A DNA stretch of 64,000 bases from Candidatus Sedimenticola sp. (ex Thyasira tokunagai) (lineage in GTDB: Bacteria; Pseudomonadota; Gammaproteobacteria; Chromatiales; Chromatiaceae), in contig CP134874.1 of assembly GCA_037318855.1 (NCBI GenBank), forward strand, positions 682,598 through 746,597, given 5' to 3'. A model generated the notes under the pieces. That model ran no database searches. It saw only the letters and a program-made list of their open reading frames with translations, and was not told the origin of the DNA. The position numbers were made by a program, and so were the translations under genes. The stretch's first letter is position 1, and every line of letters starts with the position of its first letter. Positions 45,142-55,594 of this stretch are shown in pieces.

Positions 45142-45172
45142 AAACCCGCCTAGCGGGAGCTAAGGCGGGTTT
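45142..45172 (-). terminator. Rho-independent terminator (metK attenuator)
   Basis: On the minus strand AAACCCGCCTTAG-ctccc-GCTAGGCGGGTTTTTT: a GC-rich stem with a T-run, lying between the riboswitch aptamer and the metK start 30 bases on. Its place in the leader suggests transcription attenuation, though SAM-II riboswitches more often mask the ribosome site. Confidence 0.85.
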
Positions 45173-45187
45173 CCAGAAACTATCCGG

Positions 45188-45246
45188 TGGTGCACGCTTT
45201 AGCCGCATTTATTAGGCGCCCGCAATCTGATCTCAAATCGGCGCAT
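45188..45246 (-). ncRNA. SAM-II-like riboswitch upstream of metK
   Basis: Minus-strand leader: GCGCCGATTTGAG...GATTGCGGGCGCC TAATAAATGCGGCTAAAGCG. The order of GATTT-A, ATTGC, GCGC, ATAAATG and GCTAAA blocks matches my recollection of the SAM-II (SAM-alpha) aptamer, and GCGCC pairs with GGCGC as its P1 with the A/U-rich and 3' pseudoknot strands in place. A -35/-10 promoter ends right at its 5' edge and a terminator follows. SAM-II is best known from alphaproteobacteria. Confidence 0.75.
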
Positions 45247-45251
45247 TACGG

Positions 45252-45281
45252 GGATTATCCCCATACCCCCTGATTTGTCAA
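45252..45281 (-). promoter_or_regulatory. Sigma-70 promoter of metK
   Basis: Consensus -35 TTGACA (45281-45276), an 18-base spacer and TAATCC as -10 (45257-45252), on the minus strand. The predicted start, about 45245, coincides with the first base of the riboswitch aptamer. Confidence 0.65.
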
Positions 45282-45501
45282 CTCCATGGTTGTTGTGGTT
45301 AAATATTATGGAGAATTACTTGTAGATAAGTAATAACTTATGATTCTGATCAATAGTGCTAATCGTCCGAAGGTTTCGGGGATCATCTGTTGGGTGATAC
45401 AATGCCACGCTCAGCGACAGGCACTCTAATCTCAGTGTAGGCCCTTCTGTAGACCATTTTTTGTGGCAAAGAGCAGGAGCGCCGGTAGCAAGGAGTTAAG
45501 T

Positions 45502-46056
45502 ATGGTTTCACTGGAAACGCCGGTATGTGATTTTGGCCGTCCGGCTATCGATTTTTCCCTTCCGGGTGTTGATGGAACCCAGTGGGACTTGGCACGTTGC
45601 CGTGGCGAGAATGGATTGCTGGTGATGTTTATCTGCAACCACTGTCCATATGTTCAATCAGTGCGTGATCGGATAGTACGTGATACCAGGGAGCTTCAGG
45701 CGTTGGGTGTCAACTCGGTCGCGATCATGTCGAATGATCCCTCGCTTTACGAAGAGGATTCGTTCGAGAATATGCGTAGGGTGGCAGAGTCATTCGATTT
45801 TCCCTTCCCCTACCTGCTGGATGAGACCCAGGAGGTGGCAAAAGCGTACGGTGCCGTCTGCACCCCCGATTTTTTTGGCTACAATGGTGCATTGGAGCTC
45901 CAGTATCGAGGACGACTGGACGAGAGCCGCAAAGAGGCTGCGCCGGTGGATGTGCGTCGTGATCTTTTTGAGGCAATGAGGCAGGTGGCAGAGACAGGAA
46001 TTGGACCGGTGGAGCAGATACCCAGCATCGGTTGCTCAATCAAATGGCGGGAGTAA
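45502..46056 (+). CDS. Thioredoxin-fold (redoxin) protein
   Basis: A 184-residue AhpC/TSA-redoxin-type protein. VCDFGRPAIDFSLPGVDGTQWDL, then LLVMFICNHCPYVQSVRDRIVRDTRELQALGVNSVAIMSND with a CNHC motif in place of CxxC of thioredoxin, and a C-terminal YGAVCTPDFFGYN cis-Pro-like loop. Such CNHCPY proteins are common and probably act as thiol oxidoreductases or peroxiredoxin relatives; the partner is unknown. AAGGAG precedes the ATG at 45502; the frame opens 13 codons earlier. Confidence 0.85.
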   Translation: MVSLETPVCDFGRPAIDFSLPGVDGTQWDLARCRGENGLLVMFICNHCPYVQSVRDRIVRDTRELQALGVNSVAIMSNDPSLYEEDSFENMRRVAESFDFPFPYLLDETQEVAKAYGAVCTPDFFGYNGALELQYRGRLDESRKEAAPVDVRRDLFEAMRQVAETGIGPVEQIPSIGCSIKWRE

Positions 46057-46448
46057 TGCCATTGTGCGGCGCACAAAACCAGTGTGCTGAAGTTTTATGA
46101 AATAGTTATTTATTACAGATAGTTAGTTCTTATTCAGGTGTTTTTTTTTGCCCCCATAAGGTTAGCTGGCTTGTTCTCTATTTTACGATAGGGTAAGAAT
46201 AGCCCCGCATAGCTATTTCAGAGATTACTGATTTACTGAAATTCCACAGATAAGCAAAGGGCTTATCAAACGAAACCGGCTGTTCCCAATAGTAATATGC
46301 ACTGGGCGCCGTATTTTTATTTGACCGGGTAGCTGGATTTAGGAGGCTCCCTGGTATTTCGATCATAGTCAGCCAGATAGGTTTGGCTCGTAATGAATAG
46401 AAATATTTAATCAATTTTCACAATCACTCACTTAATTAGGAGGGATGT
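46057..46448. promoter_or_regulatory. Intergenic region upstream of tkt
   Basis: About 390 AT-rich bases before the carbon-metabolism genes, presumably holding their promoter. A 78-codon open frame on the minus strand (46178-46414) has no protein-like character. A strong TAGGAGGGATGT precedes the tkt ATG. I see no clear operator or riboswitch. Confidence 0.4.
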
Positions 46449-48437
46449 ATGTCCTCACGCAGAAACCTAGCTAACGCGATTCGTGCTCTCAGCATGGATG
46501 CAGTGCAGCAAGCCAACTCAGGACATCCTGGCGCCCCGATGGGAATGGCCGATATCGCTGAGGTTCTGTGGAATGGCCACATGAAGCACAATCCGGCCAA
46601 TCCCAACTGGGCTGACCGCGATCGTTTCGTCCTCTCCAACGGCCACGGTTCCATGCTGATCTACTCCCTGCTGCACCTTACGGGTTATGAGCTCAGCATG
46701 GATGACCTCAAGAGTTTCCGTCAGCTCCATGCCAAGACCCCCGGTCACCCTGAGTATGGCTACGCCCCCGGCGTTGAGACCACCACCGGCCCTCTGGGCC
46801 AGGGCATCACCAACGGTGTCGGTATGGCACTGGCTGAGAAGACTCTGGCGGCTCAGTTCAACCGCGACGGTCACGAGATTGTTGATCACAACACCTATGT
46901 GTTCCTCGGTGATGGTTGCATGATGGAGGGTATCTCCCACGAAGCCTGTTCACTGGCTGGTACCTTGGGCCTGGGCAAACTGGTTGCTTTCTGGGATGAC
47001 AACGGCATCAGCATCGACGGTCACGTCGAGGGCTGGTTTACCGACGATACCCCCAAGCGCTTTGAATCCTACGGCTGGCACGTTATCTCCGGTGTTGACG
47101 GACATGACGCCGATGCGCTGAATGCCGCCACTGAGGCTGCCAAAGCAGTTACCGACAAACCGACCCTGATCTGCTGCAAGACCACCATCGGCTTCGGTTC
47201 CCCCAATCTGGCCGGTACCCACGACTGCCACGGTGCCCCCCTGGGTGCCGATGAGATTCAACTGACGCGTGAGCAGTTGGGTTGGGAGCACGGCCCGTTC
47301 GATATTCCTGAAGATGTCTATGCCGGTTGGGACGCCAAAGAGGCGGGTGCCGCTGCTGAAGATCTCTGGAATGAGAAATTTGCTGCGTACAAGGAAGCCC
47401 ATCCTGATCTGGCTGCAGAATTTACCCGCCGTATGGCCGGTGATCTTCCCACCAACTGGGAAGAGGAAGCATCCAAGTTTGTTGCCGAGGTTAATGACAA
47501 AGCTGAGTCTCCCGCTACTCGCAAGGCCTCGCAAAACGCCCTCAACGGCTTCGGTCCACTGCTGCCGGAGTTCCTGGGTGGTTCTGCGGATCTGAGCCCT
47601 TCCAACCTCACTACATGGTCAGGTTCCAGGGCGATCACAGAAGGTCATGCCGACGGTAACTACCTCTCTTACGGTGTACGTGAATTCGGTATGTCCGCCA
47701 TTATGAACGGTGCGTCGCTGCACGGTGGTTTTGTACCTTACGGTGCCACCTTCCTGATGTTCTCAGAGTATGCCCGCAACGCTTTGCGTATGGCGGCACT
47801 GATGAAGGTGCAGTCGATCTTCGTCTATACCCATGACTCCATCGGTCTGGGCGAGGATGGTCCCACCCATCAGCCGATCGAGCAGATTCCAACTCTGCGC
47901 ATGATCCCCAATATGGAGACTTGGCGTCCTGCCGATGCGGTTGAGACGGCTGTTGCCTGGAAGTGTGCTGTCGAGAAGAAAGATGGTCCCAGCGCCTTGA
48001 TCTTCTCTCGTCAGAATTTGCAGCACCAGACACGAAGCGATGAGCAGATTGCAGGTATTACCAAGGGCGGTTATGTGCTGGTTGACTGTGACGGTACTCC
48101 TGATGCGATCGTTATCGCCACTGGCTCTGAAGTTGAGTTGGCAGTCAAGGCGGCTGCAGAGTCGAGCAAGAAGGTACGTGTCGTCTCCATGCCTTGCACT
48201 AACGTCTTCGACGCTCAGGATGCAGCTTACAAAGAGTCTGTGCTGCCTGCTGCTGTTACTGCCCGTGTGGCAGTGGAAGCCGCTGTAAGTGACGGTTGGT
48301 ACAAATATGTTGGCCTGAACGGCAAGGTAATCGGTATGGATCGCTTCGGCGAGTCAGCCCCTGCCGGTCAGCTGTTTGAAGAGTTCGGTTTCACTGTGGC
48401 GAATGTCGGCAGTGCAATCGACGCAGTTACCGCCTGA
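46449..48437 (+). CDS. tkt: Transketolase
   Basis: A 662-residue thiamine-diphosphate enzyme exchanging two-carbon units between sugar phosphates in the pentose-phosphate and Calvin cycles. [25 protein letters not shown], the ThDP motif [42 protein letters not shown], and [20 protein letters not shown] are intact. First gene of a five-gene glycolysis/Calvin-type series. Confidence 0.98.
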   Translation: MSSRRNLANAIRALSMDAVQQANSGHPGAPMGMADIAEVLWNGHMKHNPANPNWADRDRFVLSNGHGSMLIYSLLHLTGYELSMDDLKSFRQLHAKTPGHPEYGYAPGVETTTGPLGQGITNGVGMALAEKTLAAQFNRDGHEIVDHNTYVFLGDGCMMEGISHEACSLAGTLGLGKLVAFWDDNGISIDGHVEGWFTDDTPKRFESYGWHVISGVDGHDADALNAATEAAKAVTDKPTLICCKTTIGFGSPNLAGTHDCHGAPLGADEIQLTREQLGWEHGPFDIPEDVYAGWDAKEAGAAAEDLWNEKFAAYKEAHPDLAAEFTRRMAGDLPTNWEEEASKFVAEVNDKAESPATRKASQNALNGFGPLLPEFLGGSADLSPSNLTTWSGSRAITEGHADGNYLSYGVREFGMSAIMNGASLHGGFVPYGATFLMFSEYARNALRMAALMKVQSIFVYTHDSIGLGEDGPTHQPIEQIPTLRMIPNMETWRPADAVETAVAWKCAVEKKDGPSALIFSRQNLQHQTRSDEQIAGITKGGYVLVDCDGTPDAIVIATGSEVELAVKAAAESSKKVRVVSMPCTNVFDAQDAAYKESVLPAAVTARVAVEAAVSDGWYKYVGLNGKVIGMDRFGESAPAGQLFEEFGFTVANVGSAIDAVTA

Positions 48438-48501
48438 GCCTGTCTGTAGTGGGGCGCCTACGGGCGCCCTGTCAGAAAAATTTAGTTAGATAAACGTTTA
48501 A

Positions 48502-49515
<1,014 letters not shown>

Positions 49516-49681
49516 TAGGTTTTTATAACCTGCTGTAGGTTTGCAGGGTGGGTGGCTACTCGCCCGCCCTGCTTCCCCTCCGATCATTATGAAATGATCA
49601 TGAGAGGCATTAGCTGAAAATGACAGTTTTTATCTAATTCTTTTCAAATCCAGAACATTTGCTTACCTAGGGAGTCTCTCT

Positions 49682-50863
49682 ATGTCCTTCATCAAGCTTA
49701 CCGATCTCGACCTCGCCGGAAAACGTGTACTGATTCGCGCTGATCTCAATGTACCTGTAAAAGACGGCAGGGTAACCTCCGATGCCCGTATCACAGCATC
49801 CATGCCTACCATTGAGCACTGTGTGAAAGCCGGCGCCAAAGTACAGGTGATGTCACATCGTGGTCGCCCGGAAGAGGGTGTTGCGGATGAGGCCAACTCC
49901 ATGCAGCCGATAGCCGACGATATGTCCGCTAAATTGGGTGTCACCGTACGCCTGATAGGTGACTACCTGGAGAGTGCCCCCGAGGTTGCTGACGGTGAAG
50001 CCGTGCTGTTTGAGAACGTACGTTTCAATGCCGGTGAGAAGAAGGATAATGAAGAGCTGGCTAAAAAGTACGCTGCACTCTGCGACATTTTCGTAATGGA
50101 TGCCTTCGGTACCGCACACCGTGCTCAGGCTTCCACCCATGGTGCCGGTAAGTTTGCCCCCACCGCTTGTGCCGGCCTGTTGCTGGCCAGCGAACTGGAT
50201 AATTTGGCCAAGGCCCTGGCCAACCCGGCCCGTCCCATGGTGGCCATTGTTGGCGGCTCTAAAGTCTCCACCAAGTTGACCGTACTTGAGGCGCTCTCCG
50301 AGAAGGTGGATCAACTGGTGGTTGGTGGTGGCATTGCCAACACCTTCCTCAAGGCCATGGGCAACAACGTAGGCAAGTCTCTATGTGAAGATGACCTGGT
50401 GGATACCGCCAAGGCGTTGGTAGAAAAGATGAAAGAGCGTGGTGCGAACATCCCTATCGCTAGCGATGTGGTTTGCGGCAAGGAGTTTGCCGAAGACGCC
50501 GAGGCGACTCTGAAAGCCGCCGGCGATGTGGTCGACGACGACATGATCTTCGATATCGGTCCTGATTCTGCACAGGAGCTGGCCGAGATTATCGCCAATG
50601 CGGGCACAGTGGTCTGGAACGGCCCGGTCGGTGTATTCGAGTTTGATCAGTTTGGTGCAGGCACCAAGACCGTCTCCATGGCGATCGCTGATTCCGACTG
50701 CTTCTCCCTGGCGGGAGGAGGCGACACCATCGCTGCCATCCAGAAGTATGACATCTACGACAAGGTGACCTACATCTCTACCGCCGGTGGTGCATTCCTG
50801 GAGTACCTGGAAGGCAAAACACTACCCGCAGTGGCCATGCTGGAAGCGCGTGCTGCTGAATAA
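49682..50863 (+). CDS. pgk: Phosphoglycerate kinase
   Basis: A 393-residue kinase interconverting 1,3-bisphosphoglycerate and 3-phosphoglycerate. [33 protein letters not shown], and [14 protein letters not shown] plus the C-terminal [11 protein letters not shown] are intact. The 166-base spacer after gap holds a hairpin (49543-49572) that may trim or protect the gap transcript. Confidence 0.98.
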   Translation: MSFIKLTDLDLAGKRVLIRADLNVPVKDGRVTSDARITASMPTIEHCVKAGAKVQVMSHRGRPEEGVADEANSMQPIADDMSAKLGVTVRLIGDYLESAPEVADGEAVLFENVRFNAGEKKDNEELAKKYAALCDIFVMDAFGTAHRAQASTHGAGKFAPTACAGLLLASELDNLAKALANPARPMVAIVGGSKVSTKLTVLEALSEKVDQLVVGGGIANTFLKAMGNNVGKSLCEDDLVDTAKALVEKMKERGANIPIASDVVCGKEFAEDAEATLKAAGDVVDDDMIFDIGPDSAQELAEIIANAGTVVWNGPVGVFEFDQFGAGTKTVSMAIADSDCFSLAGGGDTIAAIQKYDIYDKVTYISTAGGAFLEYLEGKTLPAVAMLEARAAE

Positions 50864-50916
50864 ATATCGCAGAGTTCTATGGCCTGGCGGGACCAGGCCG
50901 GGAGCTCGGAGACTAT

Positions 50917-52386
50917 ATGCTTAGAAGAACCAAAATATTAGCGACCCTGGGGCCGGCGACCGATGACCCCAAGGTACTTGATGCGCTGATTGGCGCAGGT
51001 GTTGATGTAGTACGACTTAACCTCTCCCATGGAAGTCATGCCGACCATAACAGGCGTGCGGAGGTTGTACGTAACCGGGCGGAAGCAATTGGACGTCAGG
51101 TAGGTATTCTGGTTGATTTGCAGGGCCCCAAAATTCGAGTTGGTCGTTTTAAAAATGGTCCCATCCAGTTGGCTGAAGGTGATAATTTTGTCCTCGATGC
51201 CGCTTGTGGTTTGGGCGACGGTGACCAACAGCGTGTCGGCTTAACTTTTCCCGAGCTGGTCGATGATGTGAGCAGCGGCGACATTCTGGTGTTGGCGGAT
51301 GGTGCTATCGAGCTCTTTGTCAACGTCGTTGACGGTGACGAGGTACGCTGTAAGGTGGTGGTCGGTGGACCGCTTTCAGATAGCAAGGGCATCAATAAAA
51401 AGGGTGGTGGTCTCTCTGCACCTGCGCTTACAGACAAAGATAGGGCGGATATTATTTTTGCTGCAGGAATCGAGGCCGATTACCTTGCGGTCTCATTCGT
51501 ACAGAGTGCAGATGATGTATTTGAGGCTCGCCGCCTGCTGCATGAGGCTGGGGGCAGGGCGGGTATCGTATCCAAGATCGAACGGGCTGAAGCCCTGGAT
51601 GTGATCGATGAGATCATTGAGGCATCTGAGGTTATTATGGTTGCCCGTGGCGACCTCGGTGTTGAGATCGGCGATGCCGAGTTGCCGGCGGTACAGAAAC
51701 GGTTGATCAAGCGTGCCCGTTCAATGAATAAAGTGGTGATTACCGCGACCCAGATGATGGAGTCAATGATCGAGCACCCGATGCCCACTCGTGCCGAGGT
51801 GTTTGATGTTGCCAATGCGGTGCTTGACGGTACCGATGCAGTGATGCTTTCGGCTGAGACTGCTGCCGGCAAATATCCGGTAAAAGCCGTTGCCTCGATG
51901 AGACGTGTCTGCCTGGAGGCGGAAAAGCAGAGCAAGGTGACCCAGTCTCACCATCGGCTCAATTCCGTTTTCGGCCGTGTCGATGAGTCGATTGCGATGG
52001 CCTCAATGTACACGGCGAATCACCTCGGAGTGGCGGCTATTGCCGCTCTGACTGAGTCCGGTTCAACACCGCAATGGATGTCGCGTATAAGCTCGAGCAT
52101 ACCGATTTTTGCACTTACGGAACACGTAGCAACCCGCCGCAAGGTGACTCTGCTGCGAGGCGTTTATCCGATAAGGTTCCACTTTGAGGAGGACGATGCC
52201 TTTGGTTGCGATAGCCAAAAGGCGAATGAAGTTATCATAGATGACCTGTTACGCCGCGGTCTGGTGTGCAAGGGTGACCTGATGATCATCACCAAAGGTG
52301 ATCTCAATGGTGTCGAGGGTGGCACCAATGTAATGAAGATTCTGCGTGTCGGTGAGCATAGTCTACCGGAACCGAACACTGAGTAA
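50917..52386 (+). CDS. pyk: Pyruvate kinase
   Basis: A 489-residue enzyme making pyruvate and ATP from phosphoenolpyruvate. RRTKILATLGPATDDPKVLDALI, DLQGPKIRVG, SKIERAEALDVIDEIIEASEVIMVARGDLGVEIG, and ITATQMMESMIEHPMPTRAEVFDVANAVLDGTDAVMLSAETAAGKYP are typical. Starts 53 bases after pgk. Confidence 0.98.
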   Translation: MLRRTKILATLGPATDDPKVLDALIGAGVDVVRLNLSHGSHADHNRRAEVVRNRAEAIGRQVGILVDLQGPKIRVGRFKNGPIQLAEGDNFVLDAACGLGDGDQQRVGLTFPELVDDVSSGDILVLADGAIELFVNVVDGDEVRCKVVVGGPLSDSKGINKKGGGLSAPALTDKDRADIIFAAGIEADYLAVSFVQSADDVFEARRLLHEAGGRAGIVSKIERAEALDVIDEIIEASEVIMVARGDLGVEIGDAELPAVQKRLIKRARSMNKVVITATQMMESMIEHPMPTRAEVFDVANAVLDGTDAVMLSAETAAGKYPVKAVASMRRVCLEAEKQSKVTQSHHRLNSVFGRVDESIAMASMYTANHLGVAAIAALTESGSTPQWMSRISSSIPIFALTEHVATRRKVTLLRGVYPIRFHFEEDDAFGCDSQKANEVIIDDLLRRGLVCKGDLMIITKGDLNGVEGGTNVMKILRVGEHSLPEPNTE

Positions 52387-52456
52387 ATTACAGGCGGGTG
52401 CTGATAGCAGTATCCCACCACAAATTATCTGAAATTAAAGAGAAAAGGAGAATACC

Positions 52457-53521
52457 ATGGCCCTTATTTCCCTACGTCAGCTTCTCGATCATGCTGCAGA
52501 GCATGGTTATGGTCTGCCCGCCTTTAACGTTAACAACATGGAGCAGGTTCAGGCCATCATGAAGGCGGCCGACGCAGTCAACAGCCCGGTAATTCTGCAG
52601 GGCTCAGCGGGTGCACGCTCCTATGCGGGTGAACCGTTCCTGCGTCACCTGATCGAGGCCGCGATTGAGAGCTATCCTCATATCCCGGTCTGCATGCACC
52701 AGGATCATGGTGCTTCACCTGCGATCTGCCTACGCTCTATCCAGTCCGGTTTCAGCTCTGTCATGATGGACGGTTCTCTGGAGGCTGATGGCAAGACTCC
52801 TTCCTCCTTCGAGTACAATGTCGACGTGACCCGTACCGTTGTTGATATGGCACATGCCGGCGGTGTATCCGTTGAGGGCGAGTTGGGTTGCCTGGGCTCA
52901 CTGGAGACCGGTGAGATGGGCGAAGAAGACGGCCATGGTGCCGAAGGCAAGCTGGATATGGATCAGCTGCTGACCGACCCCAACGAAGCTGCTGAGTTTG
53001 TTAAGGCTACCGGTGTTGATGCCTTGGCTATCGCTATCGGTACCTCACACGGTGCTTACAAGTTTACTCAGGAGCCTACCGGTAAGGTGCTGCGTATTGA
53101 TCGTGTGAAAGAGATTCACGAGCGTATCCCTAGTGTTCACCTGGTAATGCACGGCTCCTCGTCCGTACCCCAGGACTGGCTGAAAATCATCAACGACTTT
53201 GGTGGCGATATGGCTCAGACCTATGGTGTGCCAGTCGATGAGGTTGTCGAAGGCATCAAGTCTGGTGTACGCAAGGTCAATATCGATACCGACCTGCGTA
53301 TGGCCTCTACCGGTTCCGTTCGTCGTCACCTGGAAGAGAACAAGAGCAACTTCGATCCTCGCAAGTTCCTCAAAGAAGCCACCAACGCAATGTCAGAAAT
53401 CTGTAAGAATCGCTACGAGGCATTCGGTTCTGCAGGCATGGCAGACAAGATGACTGCCATCTCAATAGAGGCGATGCAGGATCGTTACGCCACTGGTGAG
53501 CTGGATCCCAAGGTCAACTAA
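52457..53521 (+). CDS. fba: Fructose-bisphosphate aldolase, class II (CbbA type)
   Basis: A 354-residue zinc aldolase cleaving or forming fructose-1,6-bisphosphate. [30 protein letters not shown], the metal motif [41 protein letters not shown] and [14 protein letters not shown] [16 protein letters not shown] mark the CbbA-type subfamily common in autotrophic proteobacteria, where it can also act on sedoheptulose bisphosphate. Last gene of the tkt-gap-pgk-pyk-fba run. AAAAGGAG precedes the start. Confidence 0.97.
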   Translation: MALISLRQLLDHAAEHGYGLPAFNVNNMEQVQAIMKAADAVNSPVILQGSAGARSYAGEPFLRHLIEAAIESYPHIPVCMHQDHGASPAICLRSIQSGFSSVMMDGSLEADGKTPSSFEYNVDVTRTVVDMAHAGGVSVEGELGCLGSLETGEMGEEDGHGAEGKLDMDQLLTDPNEAAEFVKATGVDALAIAIGTSHGAYKFTQEPTGKVLRIDRVKEIHERIPSVHLVMHGSSSVPQDWLKIINDFGGDMAQTYGVPVDEVVEGIKSGVRKVNIDTDLRMASTGSVRRHLEENKSNFDPRKFLKEATNAMSEICKNRYEAFGSAGMADKMTAISIEAMQDRYATGELDPKVN

Positions 53522-53542
53522 TCCAACAGCAGGAAACGAGTG

Positions 53543-53564
53543 GAGGGGTGCCTCGGCGCCCCTC
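53543..53564 (+). terminator. Hairpin after fba
   Basis: GAGGGGTGCC-tc-GGCGCCCCTC, a strong stem 22 bases past the fba stop, followed by TATTAC rather than a long T-run. Probable 3' end of the carbon-metabolism series. Confidence 0.55.
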
Positions 53565-53651
53565 TATTACAGGAGTAATAGCCCGCTGAGGTAGTGGGCG
53601 AGACGCAAGCGAACTCTTTTGCAGTGAAGCGGAAAAATGGACAATTTTTCG

Positions 53652-53680
53652 TTGACTCAAAGACGTTGTCTGCGTATTAT
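53652..53680 (+). promoter_or_regulatory. tRNA operon promoter
   Basis: TTGACT (53652-53657), exact 17-base spacer, TATTAT (53675-53680), followed by a GC-rich discriminator (tccggcc), as expected of a stringently controlled stable-RNA promoter. First tRNA begins 36 bases downstream. Confidence 0.8.
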
Positions 53681-53715
53681 TCCGGCCTCTTCGCTGAAAG
53701 GCGAAGACCCATACA

Positions 53716-53792
53716 CGGGGTATGGCGCAGTCTGGTAGCGCGCCTGCTTTGGGAGCAGGATGTCGGGAGTTCGAATCTCTCTACCCCGACCA
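53716..53792 (+). tRNA. tRNA-Pro (TGG)
   Basis: A 77-base cloverleaf: acceptor CGGGGTA/TACCCCG, anticodon arm CCTGC-TTTGGGA-GCAGG with anticodon TGG, T arm GGGAG-TTCGAAT-CTCTC, encoded CCA end. Confidence 0.97.
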
Positions 53793-53805
53793 GTTTTAGT
53801 GTTTT

Positions 53806-54268
53806 GCGCCCGTAGCTCATTTGGATAGAGCATCGGCCTTTAGGGTGTGCTTTGAAAGTACACGAATAGGAGCCTTTACGGGGAAACAGAACCTGTAAAG
53901 TGGACCGCACTGTATCGGGGAAACCTTAACAGGTCATGCTGATGGCAATCCCGAGGAAACCTTTGGTTGATTCATCTGGTGGTCTGGTGCTAGTTTTGTA
54001 CGATGCACCACACCTAAAGAGATAAGGAAGCCTGGGTGTCTTGAAGGCTCAACTTGACTTGCTCAAGTGAGGGTAGAGACATCCAAGAATAATCAGTCGA
54101 TGAACGTTAAGGTCGCTGCTGATTATCGAAGGGTTCCGTAGAGACTATACGTGTGGCACCTGAGATGGTGAAGAGATAGTCCAGACCACAAACTCGAACA
54201 GAGGCGTCGAAAGACGAAGTGGTAAGCTAAGCCGAGGGTAGCAGGTTCGAATCCTGCCGGGCGTGCCA
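53806..54268 (+). tRNA. tRNA-Arg (TCT), split by a group I intron
   Basis: Exon 1 is 53806-53840 (35 bases, ending CCTT) and exon 2 is 54227-54268 (42 bases, starting CTAAGCC). Joined, they form a normal 77-base tRNA with anticodon loop CTTCTAA (anticodon TCT), anticodon stem TCGGC/GCCGA, T arm GCAGG/CCTGC and an encoded CCA. The intron interrupts between anticodon positions 34 and 35. Confidence 0.93.
53841..54226 (+). ncRNA. Group I intron in tRNA-Arg
   Basis: A 386-base intron. The 5' exon ends in T and the intron ends in G, the group I rule. Core elements: GGCAATCCCGAG (53944 on; J3/4-P4), and the P7 pair AGACTAT (near 54142) with ATAGTCC (54176-54182) enclosing P8. The resemblance to the cyanobacterial tRNA-Leu intron suggests subgroup IC3. 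No homing endonuclease is encoded, so it is probably self-splicing but not self-mobile. Confidence 0.9.
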
Positions 54269-54290
54269 AATTAGTTTTAGAAAGTTTAAT

Positions 54291-54367
54291 GGTGGGTATA
54301 GCTCAGTTGGTAGAGCCCCGGATTGTGATTCCGGTCGTCGTGGGTTCGAGTCCCATTATCCACCCCA
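54291..54367 (+). tRNA. tRNA-His (GTG)
   Basis: A 77-base tRNA including the extra 5' G (G-1) typical of tRNA-His. Anticodon loop TTGTGAT with anticodon GTG, encoded CCA end. Confidence 0.97.
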
Positions 54368-54379
54368 TTTTTACAGATT

Positions 54380-54455
54380 GGGCCATTAGCTCAGCTGGTA
54401 GAGCAGTGGACTCTTAATCCATTGGTCGAAGGTTCGAATCCTTCATGGCCCACCA
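54380..54455 (+). tRNA. tRNA-Lys (CTT)
   Basis: A 76-base cloverleaf: acceptor GGGCCAT/ATGGCCC, anticodon arm GTGGA-CTCTTAA-TCCAT with anticodon CTT, T arm GAAGG-TTCGAAT-CCTTC, encoded CCA. Its 3' end is repeated at 54603-54621 and 57301-57319, which marks it as an insertion hot spot. Confidence 0.97.
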
Positions 54456-54470
54456 ATACGTTATCGAAGC

Positions 54471-54494
54471 CCGGACCTTGAGTCCGGTTTTTTT
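54471..54494 (+). terminator. tRNA operon terminator
   Basis: CCGGACC-ttga-GTCCGG followed by seven T: a standard rho-independent terminator 15 bases after tRNA-Lys. Confidence 0.9.
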
Positions 54495-54535
54495 CGTTAA
54501 GCGTCATGATTCGAGCCTTCGACTTCAACTAGGCA

Positions 54536-54664
54536 GGTTCGACAGCGAAGCTGAACGTGTGAGCTTTGCGAACACGGCTCGAAGGGCGAGGCGAAGCCGA
54601 GTAATCCTTCATGGCCCACCAGTAAAATCAAGCACTTACGTTAGCGCGTAGGTGCTTTTTTTAT
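54536..54664 (+). repeat. tRNA-Lys 3' end remnant with inserted REP-like element and terminator
   Basis: GGTTCGA, then a 60-base insertion (cagcgaagctgaacgtg ... gaggcgaagccgagt), then AATCCTTCATGGCCCACCA: the tRNA-Lys T-arm and acceptor end, interrupted inside the T loop. It is followed by gtaaaatc and a terminator AAGCACTTACG/CGTAGGTGCTTTTTTT (54630-54664). The same arrangement recurs at 57204-57360, so the insertion predates the duplication. Confidence 0.85.
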
Positions 54665-54676
54665 GTTTGCGTCAAA

Positions 54677-54956
54677 CGCTGCCAGCCATGGAGAACGAAG
54701 TGAAGGCTGGTAAACCCTGGTAGCCGTGAGGCCGCACTACTTACCCGGCGTGCCTTGCGCCAGAGGGGAAGTAAAGTAGGAATTCGAGCACGGCGTCCAG
54801 TCATTCGGGAGCTGGAACGGAGCGGTAACGAGCTTGCGATGTTGTCGCTCCGTGCCAGTGACCGGGACGGCCAGGGCAGTAATAGGTTGTCGAAGATCGA
54901 GTGCGTTTTGGGGACTTGGATGTCCCAAAACGCATCACGAGATCAAAGACACGCTT
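54677..54956 (+). mobile_element. Structured repeat, copy B
   Basis: A 280-base member of the family at 21218 and 62674. First stem CCAGCC/GGCTGG replaces CCGCC/GGCGG of copy A; the second is GCGGTAAC/GTTGTCGC around the same gagcttgcgat loop; the 3' hairpin is GTGCGTTTTGGGGAC-ttggat-GTCCCAAAACGCATC. Starts CGCTG, ends CGCTT. Sits between the tRNA-Lys scar and higA. Confidence 0.78.
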
Positions 54957-55040
54957 GAAGGTTTTCAAAAAGAGCGGTTTTCAGTGTGCGGGCCGAATGA
55001 GTTTAAGCCTTAGTCTGACAAAGGCCGTTGTTCTGTCCTT

Positions 55041-55319
55041 TTAAGCTGCCTTATGATCCTGTCGTGCGCGCCACATATCATAATCAAGCTGCATTCCTGT
55101 CCACAGTTCGGCGCGGCCACCATGCTCGACGCCGAGCCAGTCCTCGATTTTTAATGCCATCTCAGGTGAGATCCCAGCCCTTTCGTTGATTATCCTTGAA
55201 AGAGCAACACGAGTTACGCCTAGCTGTCGAGCAGCTTCTGTAACAGTAATCTCCATTGCTGGTATGACATCTTCTCGCAGGATAGATCCTGGGTGTGGGG
55301 GGGCATGCATTCTACTCAT
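55041..55319 (-). CDS. higA: HigA-family antitoxin
   Basis: A 92-residue helix-turn-helix antitoxin: MSRMHAPPHPGSILREDVIPAMEITVTEAARQLGVTRVALSRIINERAGISPEMALKIEDWLG is the HigA/VapI signature. The upstream frame to 55385 is not protein-like. It binds HigB and represses the operon. The adjoining higB is split by an IS256-family element, so this antitoxin now lacks an intact partner here. Confidence 0.92.
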   Translation of the reverse strand: MSRMHAPPHPGSILREDVIPAMEITVTEAARQLGVTRVALSRIINERAGISPEMALKIEDWLGVEHGGRAELWTGMQLDYDMWRARQDHKAA

Positions 55320-55594
55320 CTTTATCACCGTTTTGGTGTTAGTGGTAATCCTGATAATCAACCAGAACAGCATCACCATCTTCAAATGTGAAAGTCAGTC
55401 GCCAATTACCATTAACCTTTATTGACCAGTGTCCTACTTGATCACCTGATAGTGAGTGTAGGTTCCAACCTGGGATATTCATATCCTCAGGTTGTTCAGC
55501 TCTGTCCAGTAGCTTTAGTTGGCGAGAGAGCTTATTAGCATGTGTAGCTTGGATGCCGCTTTTCGATCCTTTCTCAAAGAATCGAGTTATAACT

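Noticed and set aside
46178..46414. 78-codon reverse frame upstream of tkt
   Set aside because: No homology recognised, no ribosome site, AT-rich regulatory region.
53841..54226. Homing endonuclease in the tRNA intron
   Set aside because: No open frame of useful length within the intron on either strand.
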